This document shows, in pieces, positions 15,548 to 24,636 of a stretch of 64,000 nucleotides of DNA. The notes below the pieces were generated by a model, which did no database searches, had not been told where the DNA came from, and was given only the letters and a program-made list of their open reading frames with translations. The stretch is from Halobacterium salinarum DSM 3754 (GTDB lineage Archaea; Halobacteriota; Halobacteria; Halobacteriales; Halobacteriaceae): positions 186,001-250,000 of the forward strand of contig NZ_VRYN01000002.1 in the NCBI RefSeq assembly GCF_008124605.1, written 5' to 3'. The first letter of the stretch is position 1, and every line of letters starts with the position of its first letter. A program made the translations under genes and the position numbers.

Positions 15548-18070
15548 ATGGAGTTCGGGGTGGTCGCTCGATGGTGGGTGTTCTTCGGGGTGTTGTTGGT
15601 GGCAGGCCTACCCGTGGCGTCGCGCCTGCTCCCGGACGCGCCCGACCGTGGGGCGTCGGTTGCGATGCCGCTGTCCCTGGTGGTGGTGACGCTGGCGACC
15701 CTCTGGGTGGGGCAGGTCGCGTACGGACAGCTGGTCGTCGGCGGGGTGTTCGTGGCGGTTCTCGCGGCAGCCGCGTGGCTGGCGCGCGGTGGCGTCGAGA
15801 TCCCGCGGAAGCCACTGCTGGAAGTGGTCGGCGTGTTCACGGTCGCGTTCGTGTTCCTCATCGTTGTCCGGGCGTGGGCCGACGGGGTTCAGCCGGCCGG
15901 CGGCGAACAGTTCCTGGATTTCGGGCTGTTGCAGGCGCTCGACCGGGCCGGCCAGCTGCCCCCGCGTGACATGTGGTTCGCGGGCGAGCGCGTCGTCTAC
16001 TACTACGGCGGCCAGCTCATGGCGAGCATCGGCGCCCACCTCACGGACACGGCCCCGCGGTTCGCGTACGAGCCCGCGCTCGCCGGCGTTTACGCGATGG
16101 GGTGTACGGCGGCGTACGGGCTTGCGAGCACGATCGCCGCGGGAAACGGCGGCGAGAGCCGGCCGGTGGGTGTGCCGACAGCGATCGGTGGGGCCGGAGT
16201 CGCGCTGGCGGTGGTAGTGCTGGCGACGGGTGTGAACTGGCTGGTCGTCGCGGTCCCGGCGGCCGCCGCTGCGGTCGTCGTCACGCGGCCCAGGCGCGTG
16301 CGAGCGGGCGTGCTCGGGGCGTTCGCGTTCGGGTTCGCGAGCAACCTCGGGCCGGTGATCCGGCTGCTCGCGGCGCGCGTGGACGTTGTCAGGGCGGCGG
16401 TCGTGGCCGCGGGGATCAACGCCGACCGTCGGCCGGCGATCACGCCCGAAGCGTTCGACATGTGGCACGCCAGCCGGTTCATGGAAACCGGGCTCAACGA
16501 GTTCCCGCTGTTCGCGTACCTGAACGGCGACCTCCACGCCCACATGGTGAGCGTGCCCGTGCTGTTCGTCGCCGTGGCGGTCGGGGTGGCGTACTATCGG
16601 ACGCCGGCCCGACAGCGGCGGCGGCGTTGGGCGCTGCTGTGGGGCGGGTTCCCGGTGGCCGGGGCGGCGATTCTGACCGTGAACACGTGGAGCCTGCCGA
16701 CCGTGTTCGGGGTGGCCGCGCTCGCCGTCGCGCTGGCCGATCCCGCGCCCGCCACGCTGCTGCCGACGGGGGTGCAGCGGTGGACGCGTCGGGAGTCGGC
16801 GGTGGGACAGTCGGTGCAGCGCGTTCTGCTGGCGGTGGGCGTCGCGGCCGTCGGTGGGGTGCTCGCCGTGGTGATCGCGTGGCCGTTCGTGCAGAACGTG
16901 TTGTTGGCCGGCGCGAGCAACCAGCACCTGGCCGTGCTGCCGGTGCCGTCGCAGGCGGGCGCGCTGGTGTTCGTGCACGGGCTGTTCCTCGCGGCGTTCG
17001 GCGCGTACTTCGTGTCGCGCGTGGCGACATCGGTGGCCGGCTGGGTGGTCGCGGCGGCGGCTGCGGGCGCTGCGGTGGCTGTGGCGGTGGCCGTTGGACC
17101 GGTCGTCGGTGGCGTGGGCATCACCGCGGTGGTGCTCGTGGGGCCGGTGCTGGGCGCTGCGTGGTGGCTCCGCCGCCGAAACGCCGCCGGGGTCGAGTGC
17201 GTGCTGGTGGCCGCGGGCGCGGGGCTGGTGGTGCTCGTTGAGTACGTCTACTTGGCCGACGCGGCGTCCTACGAGCGGTTCAACACCGTGTTCAAGGTGT
17301 ACGCACAGGTGTGGGCGCTGTGGTCGGTGGCGGGCGGCGTTGCGCTCGCTGGCGTCTCCGAGCGGCGCGCATCCACCGGGGGCCTGGGAGCAGTGTTCGT
17401 GGTGGGGCTGGTGGTGGCGGCGTCGGTCTACGGCGGGCTGGCGGTGACCACGCACGCCGCGAACGCCGACGACGCGTCCCTGGACGCCCTGGAGTACGCC
17501 GGCAACGCTCATCCAGGGGAAGCAGCGGCCGCCAGGTGGCTGGGAGACCGACGCAGGGGAACACGGATCGTCGCGGCGCCAGGCGTCGATCCGTACACGT
17601 GGCAGAACCCGGCGGCGAGTTTGAGCGGGGTGCCGACCGTCGCGGGGTGGGCTCACGCCGCCAACTACCATAGTCAGGCGGCGTGGGAGCAACGCGTCGA
17701 CGACATCGGTGTCGTCTACGAGACGACGGACGCCGCGTCACGGGCGGCGATCCTCGAAAAGTACGACGTGACCTACGTGTGGGTGGGGCCGGTCGAGCGC
17801 GCGCGCTACGAGATCCCTGATCTCAGCGCCGACCCCGGAATCGAACCGGTGCACCGGACACCAGCGGTCACCATCTATCGGGTGACGGACGACGAACTCG
17901 TCGCGCCCCGCAGCGGCCCCATCACGGTCACAACGACGCCACAAGCGGCGACCGCGACGGCACCGGGGGCTCAGACCGCGAGGTCGCCGGCGCGCTTCGT
18001 GACGGTGACGTCTTCGGCGTCGACGGCCGTGACGTCCAGCCAGTGGGGGACGAAGTTGCGTTTCTCGTAG
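15548..18070 (+). CDS. DUF2298 (YYY-motif) membrane protein
   Basis: An 840-residue protein with about 15-18 hydrophobic helices. The family signature WFAGERVVYYYGGQLMASIGAHL (about residues 143-165) and NEFPLFAYLNGDLHAHM mark it as a DUF2298/Chlor_Arch_YYY protein, thought to be a GT-C-like membrane glycosyltransferase, though this is inference. A soluble C-terminal domain follows with NYHSQAAWEQRVDDIGVVY and DVTYVWVGPVERARY. The last 33 codons run across the convergent gene at 17971, giving a 100-bp overlap. It starts 112 bp from the divergent flippase gene, so the two may share a promoter region. Confidence 0.85.
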   Translation: MEFGVVARWWVFFGVLLVAGLPVASRLLPDAPDRGASVAMPLSLVVVTLATLWVGQVAYGQLVVGGVFVAVLAAAAWLARGGVEIPRKPLLEVVGVFTVAFVFLIVVRAWADGVQPAGGEQFLDFGLLQALDRAGQLPPRDMWFAGERVVYYYGGQLMASIGAHLTDTAPRFAYEPALAGVYAMGCTAAYGLASTIAAGNGGESRPVGVPTAIGGAGVALAVVVLATGVNWLVVAVPAAAAAVVVTRPRRVRAGVLGAFAFGFASNLGPVIRLLAARVDVVRAAVVAAGINADRRPAITPEAFDMWHASRFMETGLNEFPLFAYLNGDLHAHMVSVPVLFVAVAVGVAYYRTPARQRRRRWALLWGGFPVAGAAILTVNTWSLPTVFGVAALAVALADPAPATLLPTGVQRWTRRESAVGQSVQRVLLAVGVAAVGGVLAVVIAWPFVQNVLLAGASNQHLAVLPVPSQAGALVFVHGLFLAAFGAYFVSRVATSVAGWVVAAAAAGAAVAVAVAVGPVVGGVGITAVVLVGPVLGAAWWLRRRNAAGVECVLVAAGAGLVVLVEYVYLADAASYERFNTVFKVYAQVWALWSVAGGVALAGVSERRASTGGLGAVFVVGLVVAASVYGGLAVTTHAANADDASLDALEYAGNAHPGEAAAARWLGDRRRGTRIVAAPGVDPYTWQNPAASLSGVPTVAGWAHAANYHSQAAWEQRVDDIGVVYETTDAASRAAILEKYDVTYVWVGPVERARYEIPDLSADPGIEPVHRTPAVTIYRVTDDELVAPRSGPITVTTTPQAATATAPGAQTARSPARFVTVTSSASTAVTSSQWGTKLRFS

Positions 18071-18237
18071 TCCTCAAGCTCGTCTTCGTCGCCGGCGATA
18101 CACCACAGCTGGACCTCGTCGGGGCCGTGCCAGTCGCCGTTCCGGGTGACCTGGAAGAGGTGCTTCTCCTCGCCGTCGACCTCGACGATGCCCTCCCGGC
18201 GGACGTCGGCGTCGCCGTGGATGATGAGCCGCTCCAT
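17971..18237 (-). CDS. HAH_0734-type small haloarchaeal protein
   Basis: An 88-residue acidic protein, MERLIIHGDADVRREGIVEV... with WHGPDEVQLWCIAGDEDE and a C-terminal DVTVTKRAGDLAV. From memory it matches a small family confined to haloarchaea (HAH_0734 family) of unknown function. The start at 18237 gives the conserved N-terminus; an upstream in-frame extension is Arg/Ser-rich and non-coding in character. Its 3' end overlaps the 3' end of the convergent DUF2298 gene by 100 bp. Confidence 0.85.
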   Translation of the reverse strand: MERLIIHGDADVRREGIVEVDGEEKHLFQVTRNGDWHGPDEVQLWCIAGDEDELEDYEKRNFVPHWLDVTAVDAEDVTVTKRAGDLAV

Positions 18238-18262
18238 GCGTTCGGTTTCGGCGTAACGCGGA

Positions 18263-19606
18263 TTAAACGCTTCGAAGCCCCCCTGCGGCGGTGCGTCCGA
18301 ACCAGTACGTGGGGTGGGCGAAGACGACGAGCAGGGGCAGCCACGCGACGAGCACGAGCGTCGGACCGACCACGGCGACGACCGCCGCTGGCGGTGCCAG
18401 AACGGCTGCGAGCCGCTGCCAGCGACTCGCGGGGGCGACGTCGTGGGCCGCGCCGAGGACGACGAACACGCCGAGTTGCGCCACGAGCAGCCCCGAGACG
18501 ACAGCCCTGCGGACGGTCGGCAGCGCGACCGCGGGGTGTGTGAGTGCACCGCCGACGGCGGCGAGCGTGCCGAGCGCGATCGGGGTACCGACCGCCGCTG
18601 CTGTGAGGCCGCGAACCGTTCGGAGCCGCCCGCTGGCTGCGAGTGTCCCGACGGCGGCGGCAGTGAGCGCGGCGAACAGCGCGGCGGCGATGGAGAGCTC
18701 GAAGTACGTAGAGACCACGCCGGACCCGACGAGCGCGACGGCCGCAGCCCCGCCAGCGGCGGCGACGACGGTGCCGGCTTGGGTTGAGCCAGCGGTCGGC
18801 ACGCGCGTGCCGACCGCGCGCGTCGACCACAGCAGCCCGGCGAGCACGGCCAGCGTCGGCGCGAGCACGATGGCTGCGTACCGGAGGAATGCGGGGCCGG
18901 TTTCGGCGACGAGGGCGGCCTGCGTGGCGGCGGTGGCGACGAGGCCGTCGCTGGTAGCGTACGCGATGACTGCGTCGTCGAGCTGGTCGCCGCGCGTCCA
19001 CGTTGTCACGGGTGCGTCGGCGGGACCGTGCGTGACGACGTGGTCGGCGGGCGCGTGCAGCCGGACGGCGTCGGCGTCGACTTCCCAGCCCGTCGGTCTG
19101 CCGTCGGCGACGGCGTCGACGACGACCACGCCGCCCGCCGCGGTGTGGGCGACGCCGGGCGCGTCGTACTCGATGGTGACGGTGTCCCCGCCAGCCGTGA
19201 GAGTGGCGGCTGCCGGGACTGGCGCGATCCCGTCGGTCGCAGTGGGGTCGCTGCCGGCCGCGAGTGCCGCGAGGACGGTGTCGGCGTTGGCGGCGGCCCA
19301 GCGGGCGTCCGCCGAGCCAACGGTCAGATCAACGGACACCTGGGTGGTGGCGTTCGCGGCGACATGGACGTCCATCGTGGACGCCGCGACGGTGATGTTG
19401 TCGCCGCCGGCCGCCGCCGCGGCCTCCTCGAAGCTCGGACCGCACGCACCACAAACGTCCGCTGGCGGTGGTGCCGCCGCGGCCGGTGGGGCAGCGCCGA
19501 GCGAGAACGCCGAGACCACGATGACGACAGCGATGAGACCAATGCGACGCGCGTCGGCACGCTCGGACACGGCGGACAGCGATCGGGACGAGGGGGGCGG
19601 TGACAT
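18263..19606 (-). CDS. exported/membrane protein with CGAC motif, unknown function
   Basis: A 447-residue protein I do not recognise. An N-terminal hydrophobic signal (RIGLIAVVIVVSAFSLGAAPPAAAAPP) is followed by DVCGACGPSFEEAAAAAG, a CxxC-containing start of an extracytoplasmic region of about 230 residues rich in Ala, Thr and Asp. Then come about seven to eight hydrophobic helices to the C-terminus. The start was set at the ATG giving a compact signal (19606), not at the longer in-frame ATG at 19726, which runs through the L44e promoter. It lies 25 bp upstream of and co-directional with the small gene at 17971, so they may form a pair. Confidence 0.75.
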   Translation of the reverse strand: MSPPPSSRSLSAVSERADARRIGLIAVVIVVSAFSLGAAPPAAAAPPPADVCGACGPSFEEAAAAAGGDNITVAASTMDVHVAANATTQVSVDLTVGSADARWAAANADTVLAALAAGSDPTATDGIAPVPAAATLTAGGDTVTIEYDAPGVAHTAAGGVVVVDAVADGRPTGWEVDADAVRLHAPADHVVTHGPADAPVTTWTRGDQLDDAVIAYATSDGLVATAATQAALVAETGPAFLRYAAIVLAPTLAVLAGLLWSTRAVGTRVPTAGSTQAGTVVAAAGGAAAVALVGSGVVSTYFELSIAAALFAALTAAAVGTLAASGRLRTVRGLTAAAVGTPIALGTLAAVGGALTHPAVALPTVRRAVVSGLLVAQLGVFVVLGAAHDVAPASRWQRLAAVLAPPAAVVAVVGPTLVLVAWLPLLVVFAHPTYWFGRTAAGGLRSV

Positions 19607-19707
19607 GTCCGACGTGTCACATCGAACTGTCAAAACGTTTGCTCGGCAACCGCCGCGGGGCGTCCAACTCGAACGACGGTTCTGCTGCCGCCCCCGAACC
19701 AAACGGA

Positions 19708-19715
19708 TTTTAAAC
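19708..19715 (+). promoter_or_regulatory. TATA box of the L44e-S27e-aIF2a operon
   Basis: TTTTAAAC at 19708-19715 stands out from GC-rich surroundings 41 nt before the L44e ATG. A start site about 25-30 nt downstream would leave a leader of roughly 15 nt. Confidence 0.55.
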
Positions 19716-19755
19716 AGCCGAATCATATCGGGGGATAACAGAGCTGATTCCGCCT

Positions 19756-20037
19756 ATGGAGATGCCACGCCGATTCAACAGCTACTGCCCGAACTGTGAC
19801 GAACACCACCAGCTTGAGGCCGAGAAGGTGCGTTCCGGCCGCTCGTCTGGCATGAAATGGGACGCTCGCCGCACGAAGCGCGCCAACGCGTCCATCGGGA
19901 ACCACGGTCGGTTCTCGAAGGTCCCGGTCGGCAACAAGCCGACCAACCGGACGGACCTCAAGTACCGCTGCAGCGAATGCGGCAACGCCCACCTGCGTGA
20001 GGGATGGCGCGCCGGCCGACTGGTGCTCCAGGAGTAG
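19756..20037 (+). CDS. rpl44e: 50S ribosomal protein L44e
   Basis: A 93-residue zinc-ribbon ribosomal protein of the archaeal/eukaryotic L44e (L36a) family. [12 protein letters not shown] opens the ribbon and [10 protein letters not shown] closes it, giving the two CxxC pairs. The middle is basic ([24 protein letters not shown]), as expected for rRNA contact. The start ATG 19756 gives MEMPRRF; the next ATG at 19762 is possible. It opens a translation operon with S27e 4 bp downstream. Confidence 0.97.
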   Translation: MEMPRRFNSYCPNCDEHHQLEAEKVRSGRSSGMKWDARRTKRANASIGNHGRFSKVPVGNKPTNRTDLKYRCSECGNAHLREGWRAGRLVLQE

Positions 20038-20041
20038 ACCA

Positions 20042-20215
20042 ATGTCAGGAGGATTTTACAACGTCGAATGTCCGGATTGTGAGAACGAACAGACCGTCTT
20101 CGGGAAGGCCTCCACGGAGGTCGCCTGTGCCGTCTGCGGGACGACGCTCGCGCGTCCGACCGGCGGCGAGGCCGACCTCCTCGGTGAGGTCATCGAAACC
20201 GTCGAGGCCAGATGA
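20042..20215 (+). CDS. rps27e: 30S ribosomal protein S27e
   Basis: A 57-residue zinc-ribbon protein. [40 protein letters not shown] has the C4 motif (CPDC...CAVC) and the family's GG tail. It belongs to the small ribosomal subunit. ATG 20042 follows the L44e stop by 4 nt, and its own stop overlaps the aIF2-alpha ATG by 4 bases, so the three are surely co-translated. Confidence 0.97.
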
Positions 20216-21015
20216 AATACGAGGGCTGGCCCGACGAGGGCGAACTGGTCGTCGGGAAAGTCGACGACATCGAGGACTTCGGGGTTTTCGTCGACCTCGA
20301 ACAGTACCAGGACAAGCGTGGGCTGGTCCACGTCAGTGAGGTCGCCAGCGGCTGGATCAAGAACGTCCGCGACCACGTCAACGAGGACCAGACCGTCGTC
20401 GCGAAGGTGTTGGGCGTCGACGAGTCCGCCCAGCAGATCGACCTGTCGTTGAAAGACGTCAACGACCACCAGCACTCGGACACGATCCAGGAGTGGAAAA
20501 ACGAACAGAAGGCCGACAAGTGGCTGACCCTGGCGTTCGGCGAGGACATGGCCGACGACCAGTTCCGCCGCATCGCCAACGGCCTGCTGGCGGACTTCGG
20601 GAGCCTCTACGACGGCTTCGAGCAGGCGGCCATCCACGGCCACGAGGCGCTGGCTGACACCGCCCTCGAAGACGACGAGATCGACGCCATCGTCGAGACC
20701 GCCCGCGACAACGTCTCCGTGCCGTACGTCACAGTCACGGGGTACGTCTCGCTGCAGTCGCCGGACGGGGACGGCGTCGACACGATCAAGGACGCGTTAC
20801 AGGCCGCGGAGGGCAACGGCGAGGTGCCCGACGAGGTCGACCTGGACGTGACGTACGTCGGTGCGCCGGAGTACCGGCTGCGCGTGCAGGCACCGAACTA
20901 CAAGACCGCGGAGTCCGCGCTCGAGGCGGCCGGCGACCGCGCCGTCGACTCGGTCACGGCCCACGACGGGAGCGGCGCGTTCCACCGCGAGCGCCAGCTC
21001 GACGACGACGCGTAA
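20212..21015 (+). CDS. eif2a: translation initiation factor aIF2, alpha subunit
   Basis: A 267-residue factor with the three-domain layout of aIF2-alpha: an S1 OB-fold at about 1-85 ([35 protein letters not shown]), a helical middle domain, and an alpha-beta C-terminal domain with [27 protein letters not shown]. It binds aIF2-gamma and helps deliver initiator tRNA to the small subunit. There is a 4-bp overlap with rps27e; the stop abuts nop10 with a 1-bp overlap. Confidence 0.96.
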
Positions 21016-21197
21016 TGAAATCGGATATCCGCGTCTGCGAGGCGTGGCGCAGCCACCACGACGGCCCCGTCTACACGCTGTCGGAGACGTGTCCCGAGTG
21101 TGGCGGTGACGCCGTCAACAGCGCGCCAGCGCCGTTCGACCCGGCGGACCCACACGGCAAGTACCGACGCGCTCTTAAGGAGCGCCGCCGGCTGTAG
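21015..21197 (+). CDS. nop10: H/ACA RNP protein Nop10
   Basis: A 60-residue protein with the archaeal Nop10 zinc ribbon (TLSETCPECGGDA) and C-terminal helix ending HGKYRRALKERRRL. It binds Cbf5 and stabilises the H/ACA guide-RNA complex for pseudouridylation of rRNA. One usual cysteine pair in the first half is reduced to a single Cys8 (RVCEAW), as in many haloarchaeal forms by recollection. Position between aIF2-alpha and PAC2 is the conserved archaeal order. Confidence 0.94.
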   Translation: MKSDIRVCEAWRSHHDGPVYTLSETCPECGGDAVNSAPAPFDPADPHGKYRRALKERRRL

Positions 21198-21201
21198 GGA
21201 T

Positions 21202-21954
21202 ATGGACGAACTCAGCATTGAGTGGGTTGCAGAGCCATCGCTGGACGATCCGGCGCTCGTCGAGGGGCTGCCGGGCGTCGGGCACGTGGGCAAGCTGGTC
21301 GCCGAGCACGTGATCGCGGAAGCGGACAGCGAGCTCGTGTGTCGCGTGCACAGCGAGTACTTCCCGCCACAGGTCACCGTCGGCGACGACAGCGTCGCGG
21401 AGCTGGCGGCGGCGGAGATCCACGCCGTCGAGACGGGCGGCCGGGATCTGCTCGTGGTGACCGGCGACCACCAGGCCCAGGACACCGTGGGCCAGTACCG
21501 CGTGACCGAGGCGTTCCTGGACGCGGCCGCGGAGTTCGACGCGACGGACGTGTTCTCGCTCGGCGGCGTCCCGACCGGCGAACTCGTCGAGGACCACGAC
21601 GTGATCGGCGCGGTCTCCAGTGCGGCGCTGAAAGACGGGCTCGCGGACGCCGGCGTGGAGTTCCGCAGCGAGGAGCCCGCGGGCGGCATCGTGGGATCGA
21701 GCGGGCTGCTGGTCGGCCTCGGCGGGAAGCGTGGGTTCGACGCGGCCTGCTTGATGGGGGAGACGTCGGGCTACCTGGTCGACCCGAAGGCCGCCAAGGC
21801 CGTGTTGGCCGTGCTGGGGGCGCGACTCGACTTCGAGATGGACGAGGAGGCGCTGGACGACCGCGCCGAGGAGATGGAGGAGGTCGTGTCGCGGCTCCAG
21901 GACATGGAGGAGACGCCCAGTCCCGGCGACGAGGACCTGCGGTATATCGGCTGA
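21202..21954 (+). CDS. PAC2-family protein (proteasome-assembly-chaperone-like)
   Basis: A 250-residue PAC2-domain protein: LVEGLPGVGHVGKLVAEHVI at the start, ELLVVTGDHQAQD-type second motif (DLLVVTGDHQAQDTVGQYRVTEAFLDAA), GGVPTGEL, and GIVGSSGLLVGLGGKRGFDAACLMGETSGYLVDPKAAKAVL. The acidic C-terminal tail is probably helical. The family is related to eukaryotic proteasome assembly chaperone 2, but archaeal members are not proven to act on proteasomes. It starts 4 nt after nop10, in the conserved translation operon. A second PAC2 protein lies at 57104. Confidence 0.9.
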   Translation: MDELSIEWVAEPSLDDPALVEGLPGVGHVGKLVAEHVIAEADSELVCRVHSEYFPPQVTVGDDSVAELAAAEIHAVETGGRDLLVVTGDHQAQDTVGQYRVTEAFLDAAAEFDATDVFSLGGVPTGELVEDHDVIGAVSSAALKDGLADAGVEFRSEEPAGGIVGSSGLLVGLGGKRGFDAACLMGETSGYLVDPKAAKAVLAVLGARLDFEMDEEALDDRAEEMEEVVSRLQDMEETPSPGDEDLRYIG

Positions 21955-22016
21955 GCCGCGGCCGGTCGGTCGCGGTGAGCGAACGTTTCTTTTCCACGCA
22001 GCCCCCATGATGACGT

Positions 22017-22616
22017 GTGCCAGGAGCATGGCTCGCGTGGGGGGCTGCGATCACGGGCGGCGTGACAGTGGTTGCGGCCGCGCTGTTCGTCGCCGGACAG
22101 CGGCTGTTCCCCGCGGGGGACAGCCACGGGCCGACAGGGGAGTCCGGGGAGTGGAAGCGCCGCAGGGAGATCCGGGAGTACTTGCACGCGATCGGGGAGC
22201 CGTTCGCCGAAGACCACGTGGTGGCTGGTCGCAGCGTGGCGTTCTACCTGCCACAGCGCGACGTCGCGGTGACCTTCGACGCGGGCGCGTATTTCAGCAT
22301 TCGGAGCGCGGACACGGCGGCGGTGTTGGCCGAGCACGAGCTCCCCGGGTGGGCGATCGGCGGCCGGCTCCCGTTCGAGACGCCGGACGTGAGCGACGTG
22401 TTCGAGGCGGCCAGCGCTGCCGAGAGTGACAGCGACGGGGCGGCGGCGATCGAGGACGCCTTCGAGACGCTGGGCGTTTCACGCGGGGCCAGCGACACCG
22501 AACTGCGGGCCGCGTACCAGGACCGCGTCAAGGACGCGCATCCGGACCACGGCGGTGACAGGGAGGCCTTCGAGCGCGTCCGGGAGGCGTACGCGGTGGC
22601 ACAGCAGGCGCGGTAG
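22017..22616 (+). CDS. membrane-anchored C-terminal J-domain protein
   Basis: A 199-residue protein with one N-terminal hydrophobic segment (about 4-30, LAWGAAITGGVTVVAAALFVAG), a central domain of about 100 residues I do not recognise, and a C-terminal J domain (about 142-199) with EDAFETLGVSRGASDTELRAAY and the HPD triad in DAHPDHGGD. It may recruit DnaK to the membrane. Start GTG 22017 is the only reasonable start keeping the hydrophobic segment. Not related in layout to the canonical DnaJ at the window end. Confidence 0.8.
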   Translation: MPGAWLAWGAAITGGVTVVAAALFVAGQRLFPAGDSHGPTGESGEWKRRREIREYLHAIGEPFAEDHVVAGRSVAFYLPQRDVAVTFDAGAYFSIRSADTAAVLAEHELPGWAIGGRLPFETPDVSDVFEAASAAESDSDGAAAIEDAFETLGVSRGASDTELRAAYQDRVKDAHPDHGGDREAFERVREAYAVAQQAR

Positions 22617-22645
22617 CCGGCTGGTGGCCGCCGCCGCGGATCGCT

Positions 22646-23383
22646 GTGCATAACTCGCCGGGTTGCGACGCATCGGGTGTGTCCCAGACGCCGGCGTGGG
22701 TGGTGTTCGGGCAGCGGGTGGCGTATCTCCCGGCGGCCGACGCGCTCGTGCTGGCAGATCTGCACGTGGGGCGGGGCAGCGCGTCGGACGAGCGGCGGGA
22801 CATCCTGGCCCGGTTGCGGGGCCACCTCGACCGGTTCGAGCCGGCTCGCGTGGTGGTAGCGGGTGATCTATTGCACGCCACTGGGTCGCTGCCGGCGGGG
22901 GTCGCGGAGACGGTTGGTGCAGTCGTCGGCGCGATCGAGGACAGCGCCGCGGGCCTGCGTGTGGTTCGGGGCAACCGGGACGGAATGCTTGCCGCGGTTG
23001 GCGTGTCCGCAACCGACAGCGTGCGGCTCGACGACGGCACGGTCGTGTGCCACGGCCACGAGGAGCCGGCGGCGGATGGGGACCGGTACGTGGTCGGCCA
23101 CCAGCATCCGGCCGTCACGATCAGTGGGGGGCAGCGGCGGCCGTGTTTCCTCTATGGCCCCGGGCAGTACGACAGCGCCGACGTGCTCGTGGTGCCGGCG
23201 TTCACGCGGCTCGCGGCGGGGACGCCGGTCGGAACGCTCGGCGACGGCACCGCCGTGTCGCCGCTGTTGGCGCCGCCGGCGGGCTACCGGCCGATCGTCG
23301 TCAGCAACGGGGAGACGCTGGGGTTTCCCGCGCTCGGGGATCTCGACGGGCTGTTGGTGGGCGCGCGCGGCTACGAGACGTGA
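22646..23383 (+). CDS. calcineurin-like metallophosphoesterase
   Basis: A 245-residue phosphoesterase. The five metal motifs are present: LADLHVGRG (D-x-H), VVVAGDLLH (GD), VVRGNRDG (GNxD in place of GNH), VVCHGHE (H) and VGHQHPAV (GHxH). The layout matches archaeal YfcE/PdeM-like phosphoesterases acting on nucleic acids or cyclic nucleotides. The start is GTG 22646; a second GTG at 22679 would drop 11 weakly conserved residues and may be the true start. It is tail-to-tail with the flavoprotein gene, overlapping by 13 bp. Confidence 0.85.
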   Translation: MHNSPGCDASGVSQTPAWVVFGQRVAYLPAADALVLADLHVGRGSASDERRDILARLRGHLDRFEPARVVVAGDLLHATGSLPAGVAETVGAVVGAIEDSAAGLRVVRGNRDGMLAAVGVSATDSVRLDDGTVVCHGHEEPAADGDRYVVGHQHPAVTISGGQRRPCFLYGPGQYDSADVLVVPAFTRLAAGTPVGTLGDGTAVSPLLAPPAGYRPIVVSNGETLGFPALGDLDGLLVGARGYET

Positions 23384-24636
23384 TCGCTGGCGGCGCGTGC
23401 GGCCGCCCGCCCGCTCTCCATGGCGCCGTTTATCGAGGCGTTGTGCGTGTACGAGCCGGCGACGTACACCGCGCCCGCGGGGGCGGTGGTGTCCGGGAGC
23501 GTGTCGTGGACGCCGGGGGGTTGTGCGAACTGGGAGAACGGCACCCGGTGTGTGTGCAGGACTTCGAACGCACCGAGCGACGCCTCCGGATACCAGTCGG
23601 CGATGGCGTCCCGGGCGGCGGTGGCGAGGGCCGTCGACGAGCGGTCCGGCGTGCCCAGCGTGGTCACTGCGACGAGTTCGCGGTCGTCGGGGGCGTATTC
23701 GGGCGCGACGCCGGACATCGGTGCGACGGTGTTGGGCACGTCATCGGCGGCGTTGAGGTGGATGCGGTCGCTGTCACCGAGCGGGTGGGCGGCCGGGAGC
23801 GCGACGTGTTGGGTGGTACAGCCCTTCCAGTCGGTGGGGATCGCGTCGACGCCCGTGAGCTCGCGTGCGGCGTCGGGGTCCGTGGCGACGACGACGGCGT
23901 CCGCGTCGATCCGTTCGCCGGGCACGTCGACGGCAGCGGGATCGCTGTGGACGGCTTCGACCGGCGTTTCGGGTTCGATGGTGACACCCGCATCGCGGGC
24001 ACGGGCGGCCAGCTGGGCGGAGATCGCGCCCATCCCGGCGGCCGGGAGCACGGTCCGGCCGTCGGCGAGCAGTTTGAACGTGTACTCGAAGACGCGTTTG
24101 GACGTGGACAGCGACCGATCCAGCGTGATGCCCCCGTAGAACGGCCGCACGAACCGGTCGACGTACCGGTCGGAGAACCCGCGGGCGGCGAGATACTGCT
24201 CGATGGTGGCGTCGGCGTCGCTCCAGATGTCCGCGAAGGGTTTGCGGGTCAGCTCCCGCTTCAACAGCAGCGTGCGGAGTTTGTCCATCGTCGATACCTC
24301 CCGGTTCAGCACCGACGGAACGAGTGCGCCCGGATCGCGCAGGGGGTCCCCGAGCACTGCGCGCCGGTCGCCGCGGCAGATGACCGCCCCAGGTGAAAAC
24401 GACCGCAGGTCGAGGGCGTCGAAGTCGAGTTCGCGTTTCGCCGCGGGGTACGACGTGAACAGCACCTGGAAGCCGCGGTCGAAGGTGAAGCCGTCGGCGT
24501 GCGTGGAGCGGACGCGGCCGCCGACCGTGGGGTTGCGCTCGAACAGGGTCACGTCGAGACCGTCCGCCGCGAGGTGTCGCGCCGCCACCAGCCCCGCCAG
24601 CCCGCCGCCCACAACCACTGCCTCTTCGTCGGTCAT
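23371..24636 (-). CDS. FAD-dependent amine-oxidase/phytoene-desaturase-like oxidoreductase
   Basis: A 421-residue flavoprotein. The N-terminal dinucleotide fold is textbook (VVVGGGLAGLVAARHLAADGLDVTLFERNPTVGGRVRS), and the C-terminal FAD motif is VYVAGSYTHNASINGAMESGRAAA. It lies in the NAD(P)-binding Rossmann, amine-oxidase/protoporphyrinogen-oxidase/carotene-desaturase superfamily. The substrate cannot be assigned; carotenoid, haem or quinone chemistry are all possible. ATG 24636 gives the clean start. The gene is divergent from the threonine synthase gene, with 123 bp between them. Confidence 0.85.
   Translation of the reverse strand: MTDEEAVVVGGGLAGLVAARHLAADGLDVTLFERNPTVGGRVRSTHADGFTFDRGFQVLFTSYPAAKRELDFDALDLRSFSPGAVICRGDRRAVLGDPLRDPGALVPSVLNREVSTMDKLRTLLLKRELTRKPFADIWSDADATIEQYLAARGFSDRYVDRFVRPFYGGITLDRSLSTSKRVFEYTFKLLADGRTVLPAAGMGAISAQLAARARDAGVTIEPETPVEAVHSDPAAVDVPGERIDADAVVVATDPDAARELTGVDAIPTDWKGCTTQHVALPAAHPLGDSDRIHLNAADDVPNTVAPMSGVAPEYAPDDRELVAVTTLGTPDRSSTALATAARDAIADWYPEASLGAFEVLHTHRVPFSQFAQPPGVHDTLPDTTAPAGAVYVAGSYTHNASINGAMESGRAAARAASDHVS

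Noticed and set aside
15608-17692. A 694-codon Arg/His-rich frame antisense to the DUF2298 gene
   Set aside because: Arg/His/Pro-rich composition is typical of the wrong frame in this genome; sense protein has clear family motifs.
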